Assembly: GCF_001425825.1 (NCBI RefSeq)
Contig: NZ_LMDM01000048.1
Location: 302,321 to 366,320 of the forward strand
DNA: 64,000 bases
Source of the DNA: Rhizobacter sp. Root1238
Lineage (GTDB): Bacteria > Pseudomonadota > Gammaproteobacteria > Burkholderiales > Burkholderiaceae_C
Direction of reading: 5' to 3'
The notes below the pieces were generated by a model that was not told the DNA's origin, searched no databases, and saw only the letters and a list, made by a program, of their open reading frames with translations. The position numbers and the translations under genes are program-made. Of the stretch, positions 26,114 to 37,051 are shown one piece after another (position 1 is the first letter of the stretch; every line of letters begins with the position of its first letter).

Positions 26114-26282
26114 CCCTGTGAATGCAGGCGGATTCTGGAGTTGCACGGCGAGACCGCGGACCGGGTCATTGCAACAAGCCGAAACCTGCTGACGTCGAGG
26201 GGAGCCGCGCCTTCCCAGCTGGCGGACGATGTCCCGAGGCGTCGCGGCGATTGCGCCGTGTTACGAAAACAGGCGCAGAGAC

Positions 26283-26296
26283 TGGAAACGCTTTCA
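26283..26296. promoter_or_regulatory. LacI-family operator-like site upstream of the GH16 gene
   Basis: TGGAAACGCTTTCA is a close match to the CG-centred palindromes bound by LacI-family repressors (general form TGNAANCGNTNNCA). It lies 183 bases upstream of the GH16 ATG and overlaps the last codons of the fic gene, which is read in the same direction. No LacI-family gene is in the window. Confidence 0.5.
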
Positions 26297-27769
26297 GCTC
26301 GGCGCAGCGAAGCGGCCGGCCGCTTCCTGGACCGCATCGAACACCCCCTCGGGCACGCGGTTCTGGAACTGCTTGCGCCGGTGATTCGACACCTTCCCGC
26401 CGTTGTCCAGCGCGCTCAGCACCAGCGTCGCGAGGTCGCTGCCGCGCAGGTCGAAGCGCTCGCCGACCGTCCGCACGATGGCGTCGTAGCGCGCGAGGAA
26501 CTCGGTCTCCTGGCGCAGCTCGACCTCCAGTGCCTGTTCGGCCATGCGGTAGCCGAACTCGACGCAGGCCGTCGCATCCCAGTAGCGGTACAGCGACTCG
26601 TCGCCTCGGAACTGCAGGTCGTACTGACCTTCGTCGATCCAGCGCACGCCCCAGAACTCGCGCACCGGCCGCGAATAGCGTTGCAGCACCGCGAGGTAGT
26701 CGTCTTCATGCCGCTTCATCGCCACCGACACCGGCAGCAGCGCGCCTTTCGAAAGGCGCCCGGAGCGGCACAGCGCCTGGTGAAACAGGAAGCGCGACAA
26801 GCGGCCGTTGCCGTCCATGAACGGGTGGATGAACACGAAGCCGAACGAGACGATCGCCGCGGCGACGATCGGATCGATCAGCGTCGGCGCAGCGTTCGCG
26901 AAGGCCATCCACTCGTCCATCATCTCGGGCACCAGATCGGGCGGCGGTGGCACGTAGGTCACGCCGGCGGCACCGCGCGCCGGGCCGCGCAGCCAGTTCT
27001 GCTCCCGGCGGAATTGCACCGCCTTCACGTGCAGGCCGCTCACGGCCGCGTTCTGCAGCTCGACCAGATGGTCCTCGCTCAACGCGGGGCCGTCGTGCGC
27101 CTGGTGCAGCAGCGCGATGAAGCGGCGCGCCTTGTCTTCGCTCGGCGCCTCGCGCTCGATCGCGAACGAATCCTCGGTTTCGTGCAGGTAGGCCCATCGC
27201 AGCGCGCGGTCGGTCATGCCGGCACCGAGCGAGTCGATGAACTCGCGCGTTCGCTCGAGCACGCCGGAGGCCATCGCCTTGTCGAGCCGGGGTGTGCGCT
27301 CGACGGTCGCGCAGTAGCGCAGCGACCCGAGGCCGTTGAAGGCAACCCGCCAGCGGGGATCGCGCCGCTCGGGGCCGGTGAGGTAGCGCGCCGGATCGAA
27401 CACCGGCACCGTCTGGCCTCCGATCGCCGGCAGGTCGGACAGCATCTGCCCGGTGAAGCGCTCCCACAGGCAACAGGCCAGGCGGATGTAGGCGCCGCTC
27501 GGCGACTGCCTGAGCTGGTTCATCAGCGCCGCCGGATCCACGCGCGGCAGGGCCTGCGCGAGAATCTGCAGGTTGACGCCCTCGTGCTTCAGCGCGAACA
27601 GCAGGTGCGCCAGCGGCTGCGTCGTCTCGGGTGCAACACTGCGAGGAATGGACAGGAAGGTCTCGCCCGGTTCGATGCGCGTGACCGGCTTCAGCCAGGC
27701 CGGCTTCGCGGGCGGAAGCGCCGCAAGCGACAGCGACTGGCGCAGGTGCTCGTACCCGACAGGCCTCAT
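26294..27769 (-). CDS. Fic-domain protein (probable AMP transferase)
   Basis: The protein has 491 residues. The Fic active-site loop HPFMDGNGRLSR is complete at 315-326. A possible inhibitory helix motif lies N-terminal to it, SFAIERE at 201-207. It has the Ser and Glu of the S/T-x3-E-G/N signature, but Arg replaces the final Gly/Asn. Fic proteins usually transfer AMP to a Ser, Thr or Tyr of a target protein. A winged-helix-like C-terminus is plausible but not certain. ATG 27769 (MRPVGYEHL) was chosen; an upstream extension reads through a T-rich spacer. It is divergent from the aldolase-like gene. There is no toxin-antitoxin partner visible. Confidence 0.88.
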   Translation of the reverse strand: MRPVGYEHLRQSLSLAALPPAKPAWLKPVTRIEPGETFLSIPRSVAPETTQPLAHLLFALKHEGVNLQILAQALPRVDPAALMNQLRQSPSGAYIRLACCLWERFTGQMLSDLPAIGGQTVPVFDPARYLTGPERRDPRWRVAFNGLGSLRYCATVERTPRLDKAMASGVLERTREFIDSLGAGMTDRALRWAYLHETEDSFAIEREAPSEDKARRFIALLHQAHDGPALSEDHLVELQNAAVSGLHVKAVQFRREQNWLRGPARGAAGVTYVPPPPDLVPEMMDEWMAFANAAPTLIDPIVAAAIVSFGFVFIHPFMDGNGRLSRFLFHQALCRSGRLSKGALLPVSVAMKRHEDDYLAVLQRYSRPVREFWGVRWIDEGQYDLQFRGDESLYRYWDATACVEFGYRMAEQALEVELRQETEFLARYDAIVRTVGERFDLRGSDLATLVLSALDNGGKVSNHRRKQFQNRVPEGVFDAVQEAAGRFAAPS

Positions 27770-27837
27770 TTTTCTTGTCCGCTTCGAAGTTTTTTTGGAT
27801 TCTAGGGACTTCTGCCCATTTTTTTTACAAAACGTCC
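27770..27837. promoter_or_regulatory. AT-rich divergent spacer between fic and the aldolase-like gene
   Basis: This 68-base spacer carries runs of seven and eight T residues in an otherwise very GC-rich region. On the - strand TAGAAT (complement of 27799-27804) could serve as a -10 element for fic, about 30 bases before its ATG. No convincing -35 was found for either side. Confidence 0.3.
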
Positions 27838-28947
27838 ATGCCCTCCACACCGCTGACCCTCGAACAACGCCAGCAGCTGCGCCGCAGCTGCACGCTGGTC
27901 GTCCCCGACTTCGCCGCGCCGACGCCGGCCGAGGAGTTCGCCCGCATGGCCGCCTGGTGCGAGGCCCACGGCGTCGAGCACGACCACTACGGCAACGGCG
28001 CGCTGGCGGCCGATTTCGAACGCAAGATCGCCGCGCTGCTCGGCAAGCCGGCGGCGGTCTTCATGCCCAGCGGCGTGATGGCGCAACTGGCTGCGCTGCG
28101 CATCCACACCGAAGCGGCACGGCTGCCGCGCTTCGGCCTGCACCCGACCTCGCACCTCGCCTTGCACGAGGAAGAAGCCTTCAGCGCGCTGCTGCAGTGC
28201 CACGCGGTGCCGGTCGGCGACCGGCTGCGGCCGATGCGCGCGTCCGACCTCGACGCGGTGCGCCAGCCGCTCGCCTGCGCGATCGTCGAGCTGCCGATCC
28301 GCGAGGCCGGCGGCCAGCTGCCCGCGTGGGACGAGCTGCTCGCACTGCACGCCGCGGCGCAACGGCGCGCGCTGCCGCTGCACCTCGACGGCGCGCGGCT
28401 GTGGGAATGCGCGGCGTACTACCAGCGCAGCCCGGCCGAGATCGCGGCCGGCTTCGCGTCGGTCTACGTGTCGCTCTACAAGGGCATCGGCGGCGTCTCG
28501 GGCGCCATGCTGGCCGGCAGCGACGACTTCATCGCGCAGGCCAGGCTGTGGCGCCGGCGCCTGGGCGGCACGCTCTACCACCTGAGCCCGATGCTGGTGT
28601 CGGCCGCGATGCGCTTCGACGAGCGCCTGGCGCTGATGCCGGCGCTGTACCGGCGCGCGGTCGCGCTGGCCGCCGGGCTGAATGCCATTCCCGGGCTGCG
28701 CGTGAACCCGCGCGTGCCGCAGACCAACCTGCTGCACCTGTTCTTCGACGCGCCGCCCGACGCGGTGCTCGAAGCGCGCGACACGCTCGCCGCGCAGGAC
28801 CGCTGCTGGCTCTTCGGCCACGTGCGGGCGACCGAGGTGCCAGGCTGGAGCGCGACCGAGCTTTACGTCGGCGACCGGCTGCTGCAGGCCGACGACGCGG
28901 CGGTGCTTCCGTTGTTCGCGAAGCTCGCCGCGGCGCTGCGAACCTGA
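27838..28947 (+). CDS. PLP-dependent threonine aldolase / beta-eliminating lyase family enzyme
   Basis: This fold-type I PLP enzyme has 369 residues. It shows HDHYGNGALAADFERKIAALLGK at the start, LHLDGARLWE with the cofactor-binding Asp, and a likely Schiff-base Lys in VSLYKGIGG. The family cleaves L-threonine or L-allo-threonine to glycine and acetaldehyde, or acts on related beta-hydroxy amino acids. The start ATG at 27838 begins MPSTPLTLEQ. The stop is one base from that of the convergent CAP-domain gene. It should be a soluble cytoplasmic enzyme; its exact substrate is not clear. Confidence 0.87.
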   Translation: MPSTPLTLEQRQQLRRSCTLVVPDFAAPTPAEEFARMAAWCEAHGVEHDHYGNGALAADFERKIAALLGKPAAVFMPSGVMAQLAALRIHTEAARLPRFGLHPTSHLALHEEEAFSALLQCHAVPVGDRLRPMRASDLDAVRQPLACAIVELPIREAGGQLPAWDELLALHAAAQRRALPLHLDGARLWECAAYYQRSPAEIAAGFASVYVSLYKGIGGVSGAMLAGSDDFIAQARLWRRRLGGTLYHLSPMLVSAAMRFDERLALMPALYRRAVALAAGLNAIPGLRVNPRVPQTNLLHLFFDAPPDAVLEARDTLAAQDRCWLFGHVRATEVPGWSATELYVGDRLLQADDAAVLPLFAKLAAALRT

Positions 28948-28948
28948 A

Positions 28949-30115
28949 TCAGGGCTTGATGAAGGTCACGCTGTAGCTGAAGCTCTTCGCGACGCCGCCG
29001 ATCTTGACGTTCGACACCGTCACGCCGAGCTTCGTGTCGGCCGGCGCGCGCGACCAGGGTTGCCCGCTGCCGCCGATCGACCAGGCCACCGTGTTCTCGG
29101 CATAGCCCTTGTCGAGCTCGGCCACGCCGGTCACCGGCACGGCCGTACCGGCGTCGTCGGTCATCGTCACGGTGGCGGCCGAGAAATCGGCACCGGGGTA
29201 CGAGAACGACCAGCGCATCGTCGGCTCGGCGATGCTGCTGTCCCACGGCACGTAGCCGCGCGGCGGCCACGGCATGCCGTTCGGCACGCTCGGCGCCGCA
29301 TGCGTGTTCCCCAGCACCCACAGCGCGTTGCCCTGCGGCGTGTCGCCGGTGCCGACCTCGCCGAGCACCAGGCTGAAGACCCAGCGCCGGTGGCCGAGCG
29401 ACGCGACGTCGCCGTCCATCACGTACAGCGGGATCGAGCCGATGCCCGAGCTGCTGGCGTTCGCGCTGTTGAGGTTGGTGCCCCGCGCGATGTTCGATTT
29501 GCCGGCCGCGGTGGCGCCGTCGGCGGTGTAGCACTTCCAAGTGGTCGGCGGCGTGTGGCTGAGCTGGCCGTTGGCGTCGAACATCAGCGCGGCCTGCTGG
29601 GCCTGGGCCGATTTGGCCAGCGACAGCGTCACGTCGCCCGGCAGGCCGGCCATCGCGCGGTAGTAGTTGACGAGCTTGACGACCGCGTTCTTGTACGCCA
29701 GCGGCGTGTCGCCGGCCGTGCAACCGGCGACATTGCCGGTCCAGCTGAAGGAGGTCTTGCGCAGCGCGACGAAGCCGTCCTGGTAACGCGCGAGCACCTC
29801 GGCCCGGTTGCTGGTGTCGATCGCACCGAAGGCGGTGGCGCTCGCGGGTGCGGGTGCGGGTGCGGGTGCGGGTGCGGGTGCGGGTGCGGGTGCAGGTGCA
29901 GGCGACGGCGCAGGTGCGGGAGCCGGTGCGGGAGAAGGTGCAGGCGATGGCGCCGGTGAAGGTGCAGGAGACGGCGCAGGCGCCGGGCTCGGCGCATTGC
30001 CGGTCGGCGGGTTCTGGCTGACCTCGGTGCTGTCGCCGCCGCTGCCGCAGGCGGCCAGCATCAACAGGCTCAACAGCCCGACCGAGGTTCCGATGGAATG
30101 ACGATGAGAAGGCAT
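28949..30115 (-). CDS. CAP/SCP-domain lipoprotein with a Pro-Ala linker
   Basis: The protein has 388 residues. Its signal peptide (MPSHRHSIGTSVGLLSLLML) ends in the lipobox LAACGSG, so it is probably lipid-anchored. Residues about 45-95 are a Pro-Ala/Pro-Ser spacer coded by a hexanucleotide repeat. The CAP domain follows, with LVNYYRAMAGL, SHTPPTTWKCY, NIARG and GHRRW, in which the usual second His/Glu ligands appear. A C-terminal beta-rich region (about 310-388) is unassigned. CAP proteins are secreted and bind lipids or other ligands; bacterial roles are poorly known. ATG 30115 was chosen because the signal peptide starts there. Confidence 0.85.
   Translation of the reverse strand: MPSHRHSIGTSVGLLSLLMLAACGSGGDSTEVSQNPPTGNAPSPAPAPSPAPSPAPSPAPSPAPAPAPAPSPAPAPAPAPAPAPAPAPAPASATAFGAIDTSNRAEVLARYQDGFVALRKTSFSWTGNVAGCTAGDTPLAYKNAVVKLVNYYRAMAGLPGDVTLSLAKSAQAQQAALMFDANGQLSHTPPTTWKCYTADGATAAGKSNIARGTNLNSANASSSGIGSIPLYVMDGDVASLGHRRWVFSLVLGEVGTGDTPQGNALWVLGNTHAAPSVPNGMPWPPRGYVPWDSSIAEPTMRWSFSYPGADFSAATVTMTDDAGTAVPVTGVAELDKGYAENTVAWSIGGSGQPWSRAPADTKLGVTVSNVKIGGVAKSFSYSVTFIKP
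29844..29891. repeat. Perfect hexanucleotide microsatellite (GCGGGT)8 inside the CAP-lipoprotein gene
   Basis: Eight uninterrupted copies of GCGGGT (ACCCGC on the coding strand, giving Pro-Ala) are followed to about 29,999 by degenerate copies. As the unit is six bases, slippage would change linker length but keep the frame. Confidence 0.95.
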
Positions 30116-30246
30116 GCCCCGCGGCAAGCAAGCCGGGGACCACGCGGCGCGCCGGTGCGCAGGTCCGTTTCGGGCCCTTATCCGGCACGATCCGCACACA
30201 TCGCGTTGCAAGGCCGACGCCGGGCGTCACACCTTTCGCCGGCGCG

Positions 30247-31224
30247 TCAGGAGGGTCGCCACACCGGCGATTCGGCGATCACGACCCGGCGCGGCAGGAC
30301 CTTCGCCTGCGTGAAGGCGTCGGCGATGCGCTGCTGCTCGGCCAGCGCGTCGGCGTCGACCGCCTGCACGCGGTAGCTGCGCCGCAGGTTGGCCGCGGCC
30401 ACCGTCGCGGCATCCAGGCCGATCACCGGCGCGTGCCATTCGGCGGCCGGGCCGGGGTTCTTCTTGATCCAGTCGCCGGCGCGCTGCAGTTCGGCGAACA
30501 CCGCATTGAGCACGTCCGGGCGCCGCTGCGCATACGGCGTACCGGCCAGGTAGAAGCGCCGGTAGCTCGACAGCGCACCGCCGTCGAGCAGGATGCGCGC
30601 GCCGGACTGGCGCTGCACCGCGGCCAGGAACGGGTCCCAGATCACCCAGGCGGCCACGCTGCCGTTCTCGAACGCGGCGCGCGCATCGGCCGGGCTCAGG
30701 TAGGCCGGCTCGATGTCGTTGATCGACAGCCCCGCCTGGCCGAGCGCCTCCAGCAACATGTAGTGCGCGCCGGCGCCCTTCGCGAACGCGAGCTTGCGGC
30801 CTTTCAGCTGCGCGACGCTCGTGACCGGCGAATCCTTCGGCACGACGATCGCCTGGGCCTGGGGCGACGGCGTCTCGATCGCGCAGTAGGTGAGCTTCGC
30901 GCCGGCCGCCAGCGCGAACGGCGGCACCGCATCGGCCACGTCGGCGCTCAGCTCGATCGCGCCGACGTTCAGCGCCTCCAGCAGCGGCAGCCCCGAGCTG
31001 AACTCATGCCAGGTGACGCGGACCTTCAGCGGCGCCAGCGCCTGCTCCAGCGTGCCGCGCGACTTCAGGAAGATCATCAGCGTGGACGACTTCTGGAAGC
31101 CGATGCGCAGCGTCTCGGTGTCGGCCGCGCGGGTGGCCGGCACGACGCTCGCCGCCAGGGCGGCCGCGATGAAGCGGCGGCGTGGGTGGGACGGACCGGC
31201 GTCCGGAAAATCGGGGGACTGCAT
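30247..31224 (-). CDS. ssuA: ABC transporter substrate-binding protein, sulfonate type
   Basis: This periplasmic binding protein has 325 residues. The N-terminus has a twin-arginine-like signal, HPRRRFIAAALAAS, then LRIGFQKSS, WHEFSSGLPLLEALNVGAIEL, and KGRKLAFAKGAGAHYMLLEAL, which are hallmarks of aliphatic-sulfonate (SsuA) and related binding proteins; AAWVIWDPFLAA is also characteristic. It would deliver sulfonates to an inner-membrane permease. No permease or ATPase gene is adjacent, so it is an orphan here. A taurine or nitrate-type ligand is the alternative. Confidence 0.85.
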   Translation of the reverse strand: MQSPDFPDAGPSHPRRRFIAAALAASVVPATRAADTETLRIGFQKSSTLMIFLKSRGTLEQALAPLKVRVTWHEFSSGLPLLEALNVGAIELSADVADAVPPFALAAGAKLTYCAIETPSPQAQAIVVPKDSPVTSVAQLKGRKLAFAKGAGAHYMLLEALGQAGLSINDIEPAYLSPADARAAFENGSVAAWVIWDPFLAAVQRQSGARILLDGGALSSYRRFYLAGTPYAQRRPDVLNAVFAELQRAGDWIKKNPGPAAEWHAPVIGLDAATVAAANLRRSYRVQAVDADALAEQQRIADAFTQAKVLPRRVVIAESPVWRPS

Positions 31225-31331
31225 CGAAGGCTCTCGGGGGTGGCGGAGCCCGCGACGCTAAGCGCCGCCCCGTGCGCCGGCAACGACGCAATGCGCAGAT
31301 CCTTATGCGGCCTCGGCCTTCTTCAGGCGCC
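31225..31331. other. Spacer between the ssuA-like gene and the small 82-residue gene
   Basis: This 107-base GC-rich spacer is upstream of the ssuA-like gene and downstream of the small gene. I see no clear promoter or hairpin with a T-run in it. Confidence 0.5.
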
Positions 31332-31580
31332 TCAGGTGCTTTCGACCCGGCTGCGGTCGCGGATCACCGAGCGCCCGGCCGTCATCGCGTAGTGCAGCGC
31401 CGATTCGGGGTCGGTCCAGCAGCGGCCGTCGCACATCGATTCGTCGCGGAACACCTCGCACGGCGCTCCGCTGCCGTGCACCTGTTTCACCACCACCGCG
31501 GCCACGTAGCCGCCGTGCGCCGCTTCGATGGCGCCGGCGTAGATCTTGAAGTCGCCGACCGTCTGCTCCTGGAAATGCAT
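31332..31580 (-). CDS. Small protein of unknown function
   Basis: The protein has 82 residues (MHFQEQTVGDFKIYAGAIEA...). It is probably cytoplasmic and has no membrane segment. It has a two-cysteine stretch, SMCDGRCW. Its codon use matches neighbours. ATG 31580 is preceded by GGAG at six bases; a GTG at 31592 would add four residues. It resembles short conserved Burkholderiales proteins of unknown role, but I cannot name a family. It may head or follow the glycogen genes by position only. Confidence 0.65.
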   Translation of the reverse strand: MHFQEQTVGDFKIYAGAIEAAHGGYVAAVVVKQVHGSGAPCEVFRDESMCDGRCWTDPESALHYAMTAGRSVIRDRSRVEST

Positions 31581-31647
31581 GCTCTGCTCCACGCCGGCTC
31601 CGTTGCCGCAAGGGGCGAACTTTGAACCCGTTCCCGTGCAATTTCCA

Positions 31648-31690
31648 TCGACAAGATTGGCGCCCCCGAACGGGGGGGCCGGCGGGTCGG
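31648..31690 (-). terminator. GC-rich hairpin downstream of glgA
   Basis: On the - strand just after the glgA stop, GCCCCCCCGTTCGGGGGC can fold into a strong stem. It lacks a clear T-run, so it is only a possible transcript end. Confidence 0.3.
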
Positions 31691-31694
31691 GCCC

Positions 31695-33146
31695 CTACTT
31701 CTCCCGGCATTGCGCGTAGAGGCGCATGTACGACGCGGCGGCCACGTCCCACGAGAACTCCTGCGCCATCGCGCGGCGCATCAGCTGCTGCCACAGCGCC
31801 GGCTGGCCGTAGGCGTGCAGCAGCCGGTCGACGGTGACCTCCAGCGCCATCGAGCTGGCCGGCTCGAACGAGAAGCCGGTCGCGCGGTCGGTGCGGATCG
31901 TCTCGTCGGTGGTGTCGACCACCGTGTCGACCAGCCCGCCGACGCGCCGCACCACCGGCAGCGTGCCGTAGCGCAATGCGTACAGCTGCGTCAGCCCGCA
32001 GGGCTCGAAGCGCGACGGCATCAGCAGCGCGTCGCTGCCGGCGATGATGCGGTGCGCGAGCGCCTCGTCGTACACCGTGCGCACCGCCACCTGCGCCGGA
32101 TGGGCGCGGGCGGCGCCCTCGAACGCGGCTTCGAGCGCGCGGTCGCCGTTGCCTTGCAGCGCGAACTGCCCGCCCCGCTGGAGAATGCCCGGCAGCGCCG
32201 CCAGCACCAGGTCCAGCCCCTTCTGCGACGTGAGCCGGCTGACGACGCCGAACAGCGGTGCATCGGCGCGCCGCTCCAGCCCCAGCTCGGTCTGCAGCGC
32301 ATGCTTGCAGACCGCCTTGCCGACCAGCGAGTCGGCCTGGTAGCGCTTCTCGATGCCGGCATCGGTGGCCGGGTTCCAGACCTCCGGGTCGACGCCGTTC
32401 AGGATGCCGCAGACATCGCCGCCGCGGCCGCGGATCACGCCGTCGAGCCCGCAGCCGTATTCGTGCGTCGCGATCTCGCGCGCATAGGTCGGGCTGACGG
32501 TGGTCACGCGGTCGGCGAACTTCAGCCCGGCCTTCATGAACGACAGCTGGCTGTGGTACTCGACGCCCGACGCCGCCATGTAGCGCGCCGGCAGCCCGAG
32601 CAGGTTGAAGTCGCCGGCCGGGAACAGCCCCTGGTAGGCCAGGTTGTGCACCGTGAAGACGCGTGCCGCGCGCGTCGGCGCATGGGCGTGCGCATAGGCG
32701 CAGGCCATCGCGGCATGCCAGTCGTGGGTGTGCAGCACGTCGGGCACCCAGCCGGGATCGAACTCGCCGGCGGCGATGTGGGCCGCGACCCACCCAAGCA
32801 ACGCGAAACGCTGCGCGTTGTCGGGCCATTCGTTGCCGTCGGGCGCCTGGTACGGGCTGCCGCCGCGCCGGTACAGGTACGGCGCGTCGACCACGTAGAC
32901 CGGCAGCCCGCTGACCGGCATCGTGCCGAGCGTCAGCCGCACGCGCGCGGCGCCGAACGCGGCGCCGATCTCGCAGACGGTCTGCTGCCGCAGCACCGCG
33001 TCGGCGATGGCCGGCAGGCCGGGCAGCACCAGCCGCACGTCGGCCCCGGCGCGCGCGAGCGCCTGCGGCAACGCGCCGGCCACGTCGGCCAGGCCGCCGG
33101 TCTTGACCAGCGGGAAGATTTCAGCAGCGACCTGGAGTACTTTCAT
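31695..33146 (-). CDS. glgA: Glycogen synthase (ADP-glucose)
   Basis: This GT5 enzyme has 483 residues, normal length. It starts [22 protein letters not shown] with the KTGGL ADP-glucose motif, [24 protein letters not shown], and [21 protein letters not shown] near the C-terminus with the catalytic Glu. It adds glucosyl units from ADP-glucose to the growing alpha-1,4-glucan in the cytoplasm. It lies seven bases after glgC, with which it forms a two-gene operon. Confidence 0.96.
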   Translation of the reverse strand: MKVLQVAAEIFPLVKTGGLADVAGALPQALARAGADVRLVLPGLPAIADAVLRQQTVCEIGAAFGAARVRLTLGTMPVSGLPVYVVDAPYLYRRGGSPYQAPDGNEWPDNAQRFALLGWVAAHIAAGEFDPGWVPDVLHTHDWHAAMACAYAHAHAPTRAARVFTVHNLAYQGLFPAGDFNLLGLPARYMAASGVEYHSQLSFMKAGLKFADRVTTVSPTYAREIATHEYGCGLDGVIRGRGGDVCGILNGVDPEVWNPATDAGIEKRYQADSLVGKAVCKHALQTELGLERRADAPLFGVVSRLTSQKGLDLVLAALPGILQRGGQFALQGNGDRALEAAFEGAARAHPAQVAVRTVYDEALAHRIIAGSDALLMPSRFEPCGLTQLYALRYGTLPVVRRVGGLVDTVVDTTDETIRTDRATGFSFEPASSMALEVTVDRLLHAYGQPALWQQLMRRAMAQEFSWDVAAASYMRLYAQCREK

Positions 33147-33153
33147 GCAGTGA

Positions 33154-34422
33154 TCAAGCGGTCAGTTTGGCGAGCATGTCGCGTGTGACGAGGGTGATGC
33201 CGTTCTCGGAACGGTGGAAGCGCTCGGCATCGAGTTCGGCATCCTCGCCGATCACCATGCCGTCGGGGATCACGCAGGCGCGGTCGACCACCACCCGCGT
33301 GAGCCGCGCGCCGCGGCCGATCTGCGCGCCCGGCAGCAGCACCGACCAGTTGACGACCGCATGCGAATGCACCCGCACGCTCGAGAACAGCACCGTGCGC
33401 GTGACCGAGCCCGAGACGATGCAGCCGCCCGACACCAGCGACTCGACCGCCATGCCGCGGCGCTCGTCCTGGTTGTGCACGAACTTGGCCGGGGGCAGCT
33501 GCTCCTGGTAGGTCCAGATCGGCCAGCGCTTGTCGTACAGGTTCAGCAGCGGGTCGGTGGCGGTCAGGTCGATGTTGGCATCCCAGTACGCATCGATGGT
33601 GCCGACGTCGCGCCAGTACGGTGCCTCGCCATGGCGCGTGCTGACGCAGCTCAGCTCGAACGGGTGCGCCGAGGCCTGGCCGTTGCGCACCGCGCGCGGG
33701 ATGATGTCCTTGCCGAAGTCGTGGCTCGAATCGGCGTCGTTCATGTCGCGCTCGAGCTCCTTGTAGAGGTAGCGCGCATTGAAGATGTAGATGCCCATGC
33801 TGGCGAGCGCCATGTCGGGGCGGCCCGGCATCGGCGGCGGGTCGGCCGGCTTCTCGACGAATTCGGTGATGTGGTTGTCGCGATCGACCGCCATCACGCC
33901 GAAGGCCACCGCCTCGTGGCGCGGCACCGCGATGCAGCCGACCGTGCACTCGCGGCCCTTGGCGACGTGGTCGGCCAGCATCAGCGCGTAGTTCATCTTG
34001 TAGATGTGGTCGCCGGCCAGCACCACCACGTAGTCGGCGCCGTAGCTCGCGAGGATGTCCTGGTTCTGGTAGACGGCGTCGGCGGTGCCGCGGTACCAGC
34101 TCTCGTCGTCGTTGCGCTGCTGCGCCGGCAGCAGGTCGACGAACTCGTTCATCTCGCTCTTCAGGAAGGCCCAGCCGCGCTGCAGGTGGCGCAACAGGCT
34201 GTGCGACTTGTACTGCGTGATCACGCCGATGCGGCGGATGCCGGAGTTCAGGCAGTTCGACAGCGCGAAATCGATGATGCGGAACTTGCCGCCGAAGTAG
34301 ACGGCCGGCTTGGCGCGGCGGTCGGTCAGGTTCTTCAGCCGGCTGCCGCGGCCGCCCGCCAGCACCAGCGCGACGGCGCGCTTGGGCAGGTCGAGGCTCA
34401 ACGCAAGATCGATGGGTTGCAT
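33154..34422 (-). CDS. glgC: Glucose-1-phosphate adenylyltransferase
   Basis: This protein of 422 residues makes ADP-glucose from ATP and glucose-1-phosphate, the committed step of glycogen synthesis. It shows [17 protein letters not shown] [29 protein letters not shown], the pyrophosphorylase core, [23 protein letters not shown] and GTIDAYW, with left-handed beta-helix repeats at the end. The ATG at 34422 has GGAG six bases upstream. It is divergent from glgP across a 141-base spacer and followed by glgA. Confidence 0.96.
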   Translation of the reverse strand: MQPIDLALSLDLPKRAVALVLAGGRGSRLKNLTDRRAKPAVYFGGKFRIIDFALSNCLNSGIRRIGVITQYKSHSLLRHLQRGWAFLKSEMNEFVDLLPAQQRNDDESWYRGTADAVYQNQDILASYGADYVVVLAGDHIYKMNYALMLADHVAKGRECTVGCIAVPRHEAVAFGVMAVDRDNHITEFVEKPADPPPMPGRPDMALASMGIYIFNARYLYKELERDMNDADSSHDFGKDIIPRAVRNGQASAHPFELSCVSTRHGEAPYWRDVGTIDAYWDANIDLTATDPLLNLYDKRWPIWTYQEQLPPAKFVHNQDERRGMAVESLVSGGCIVSGSVTRTVLFSSVRVHSHAVVNWSVLLPGAQIGRGARLTRVVVDRACVIPDGMVIGEDAELDAERFHRSENGITLVTRDMLAKLTA

Positions 34423-34563
34423 GATGTCTCCAGGAGGGGTCGCGGCGCGCACCGATTGTGCACGGCCCGCACCGCATTGAAGCACTGCCCCCGCGCTTGC
34501 GCATGCCGGGACAAACGAGCAAAGTGTCGGCCACACAGCAGCACCCCGTCGACGACTCCCCCC
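34423..34563. other. Divergent spacer between glgC and glgP
   Basis: This spacer of 141 bases must hold the promoters for both glycogen operons. I saw no strong sigma-70 or sigma-54 match and no clear operator in it. Confidence 0.5.
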
Positions 34564-37032
<2,469 letters not shown>

Positions 37033-37051
37033 CGTTCCTGCCCTGCCGCCC

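Noticed and set aside
30207..30222. Sigma-54-like site upstream of the CAP lipoprotein gene
   Set aside because: The -12 TTGCA is good but most of the -24 element is lost, and the gene has no link to the sigma-54 locus.
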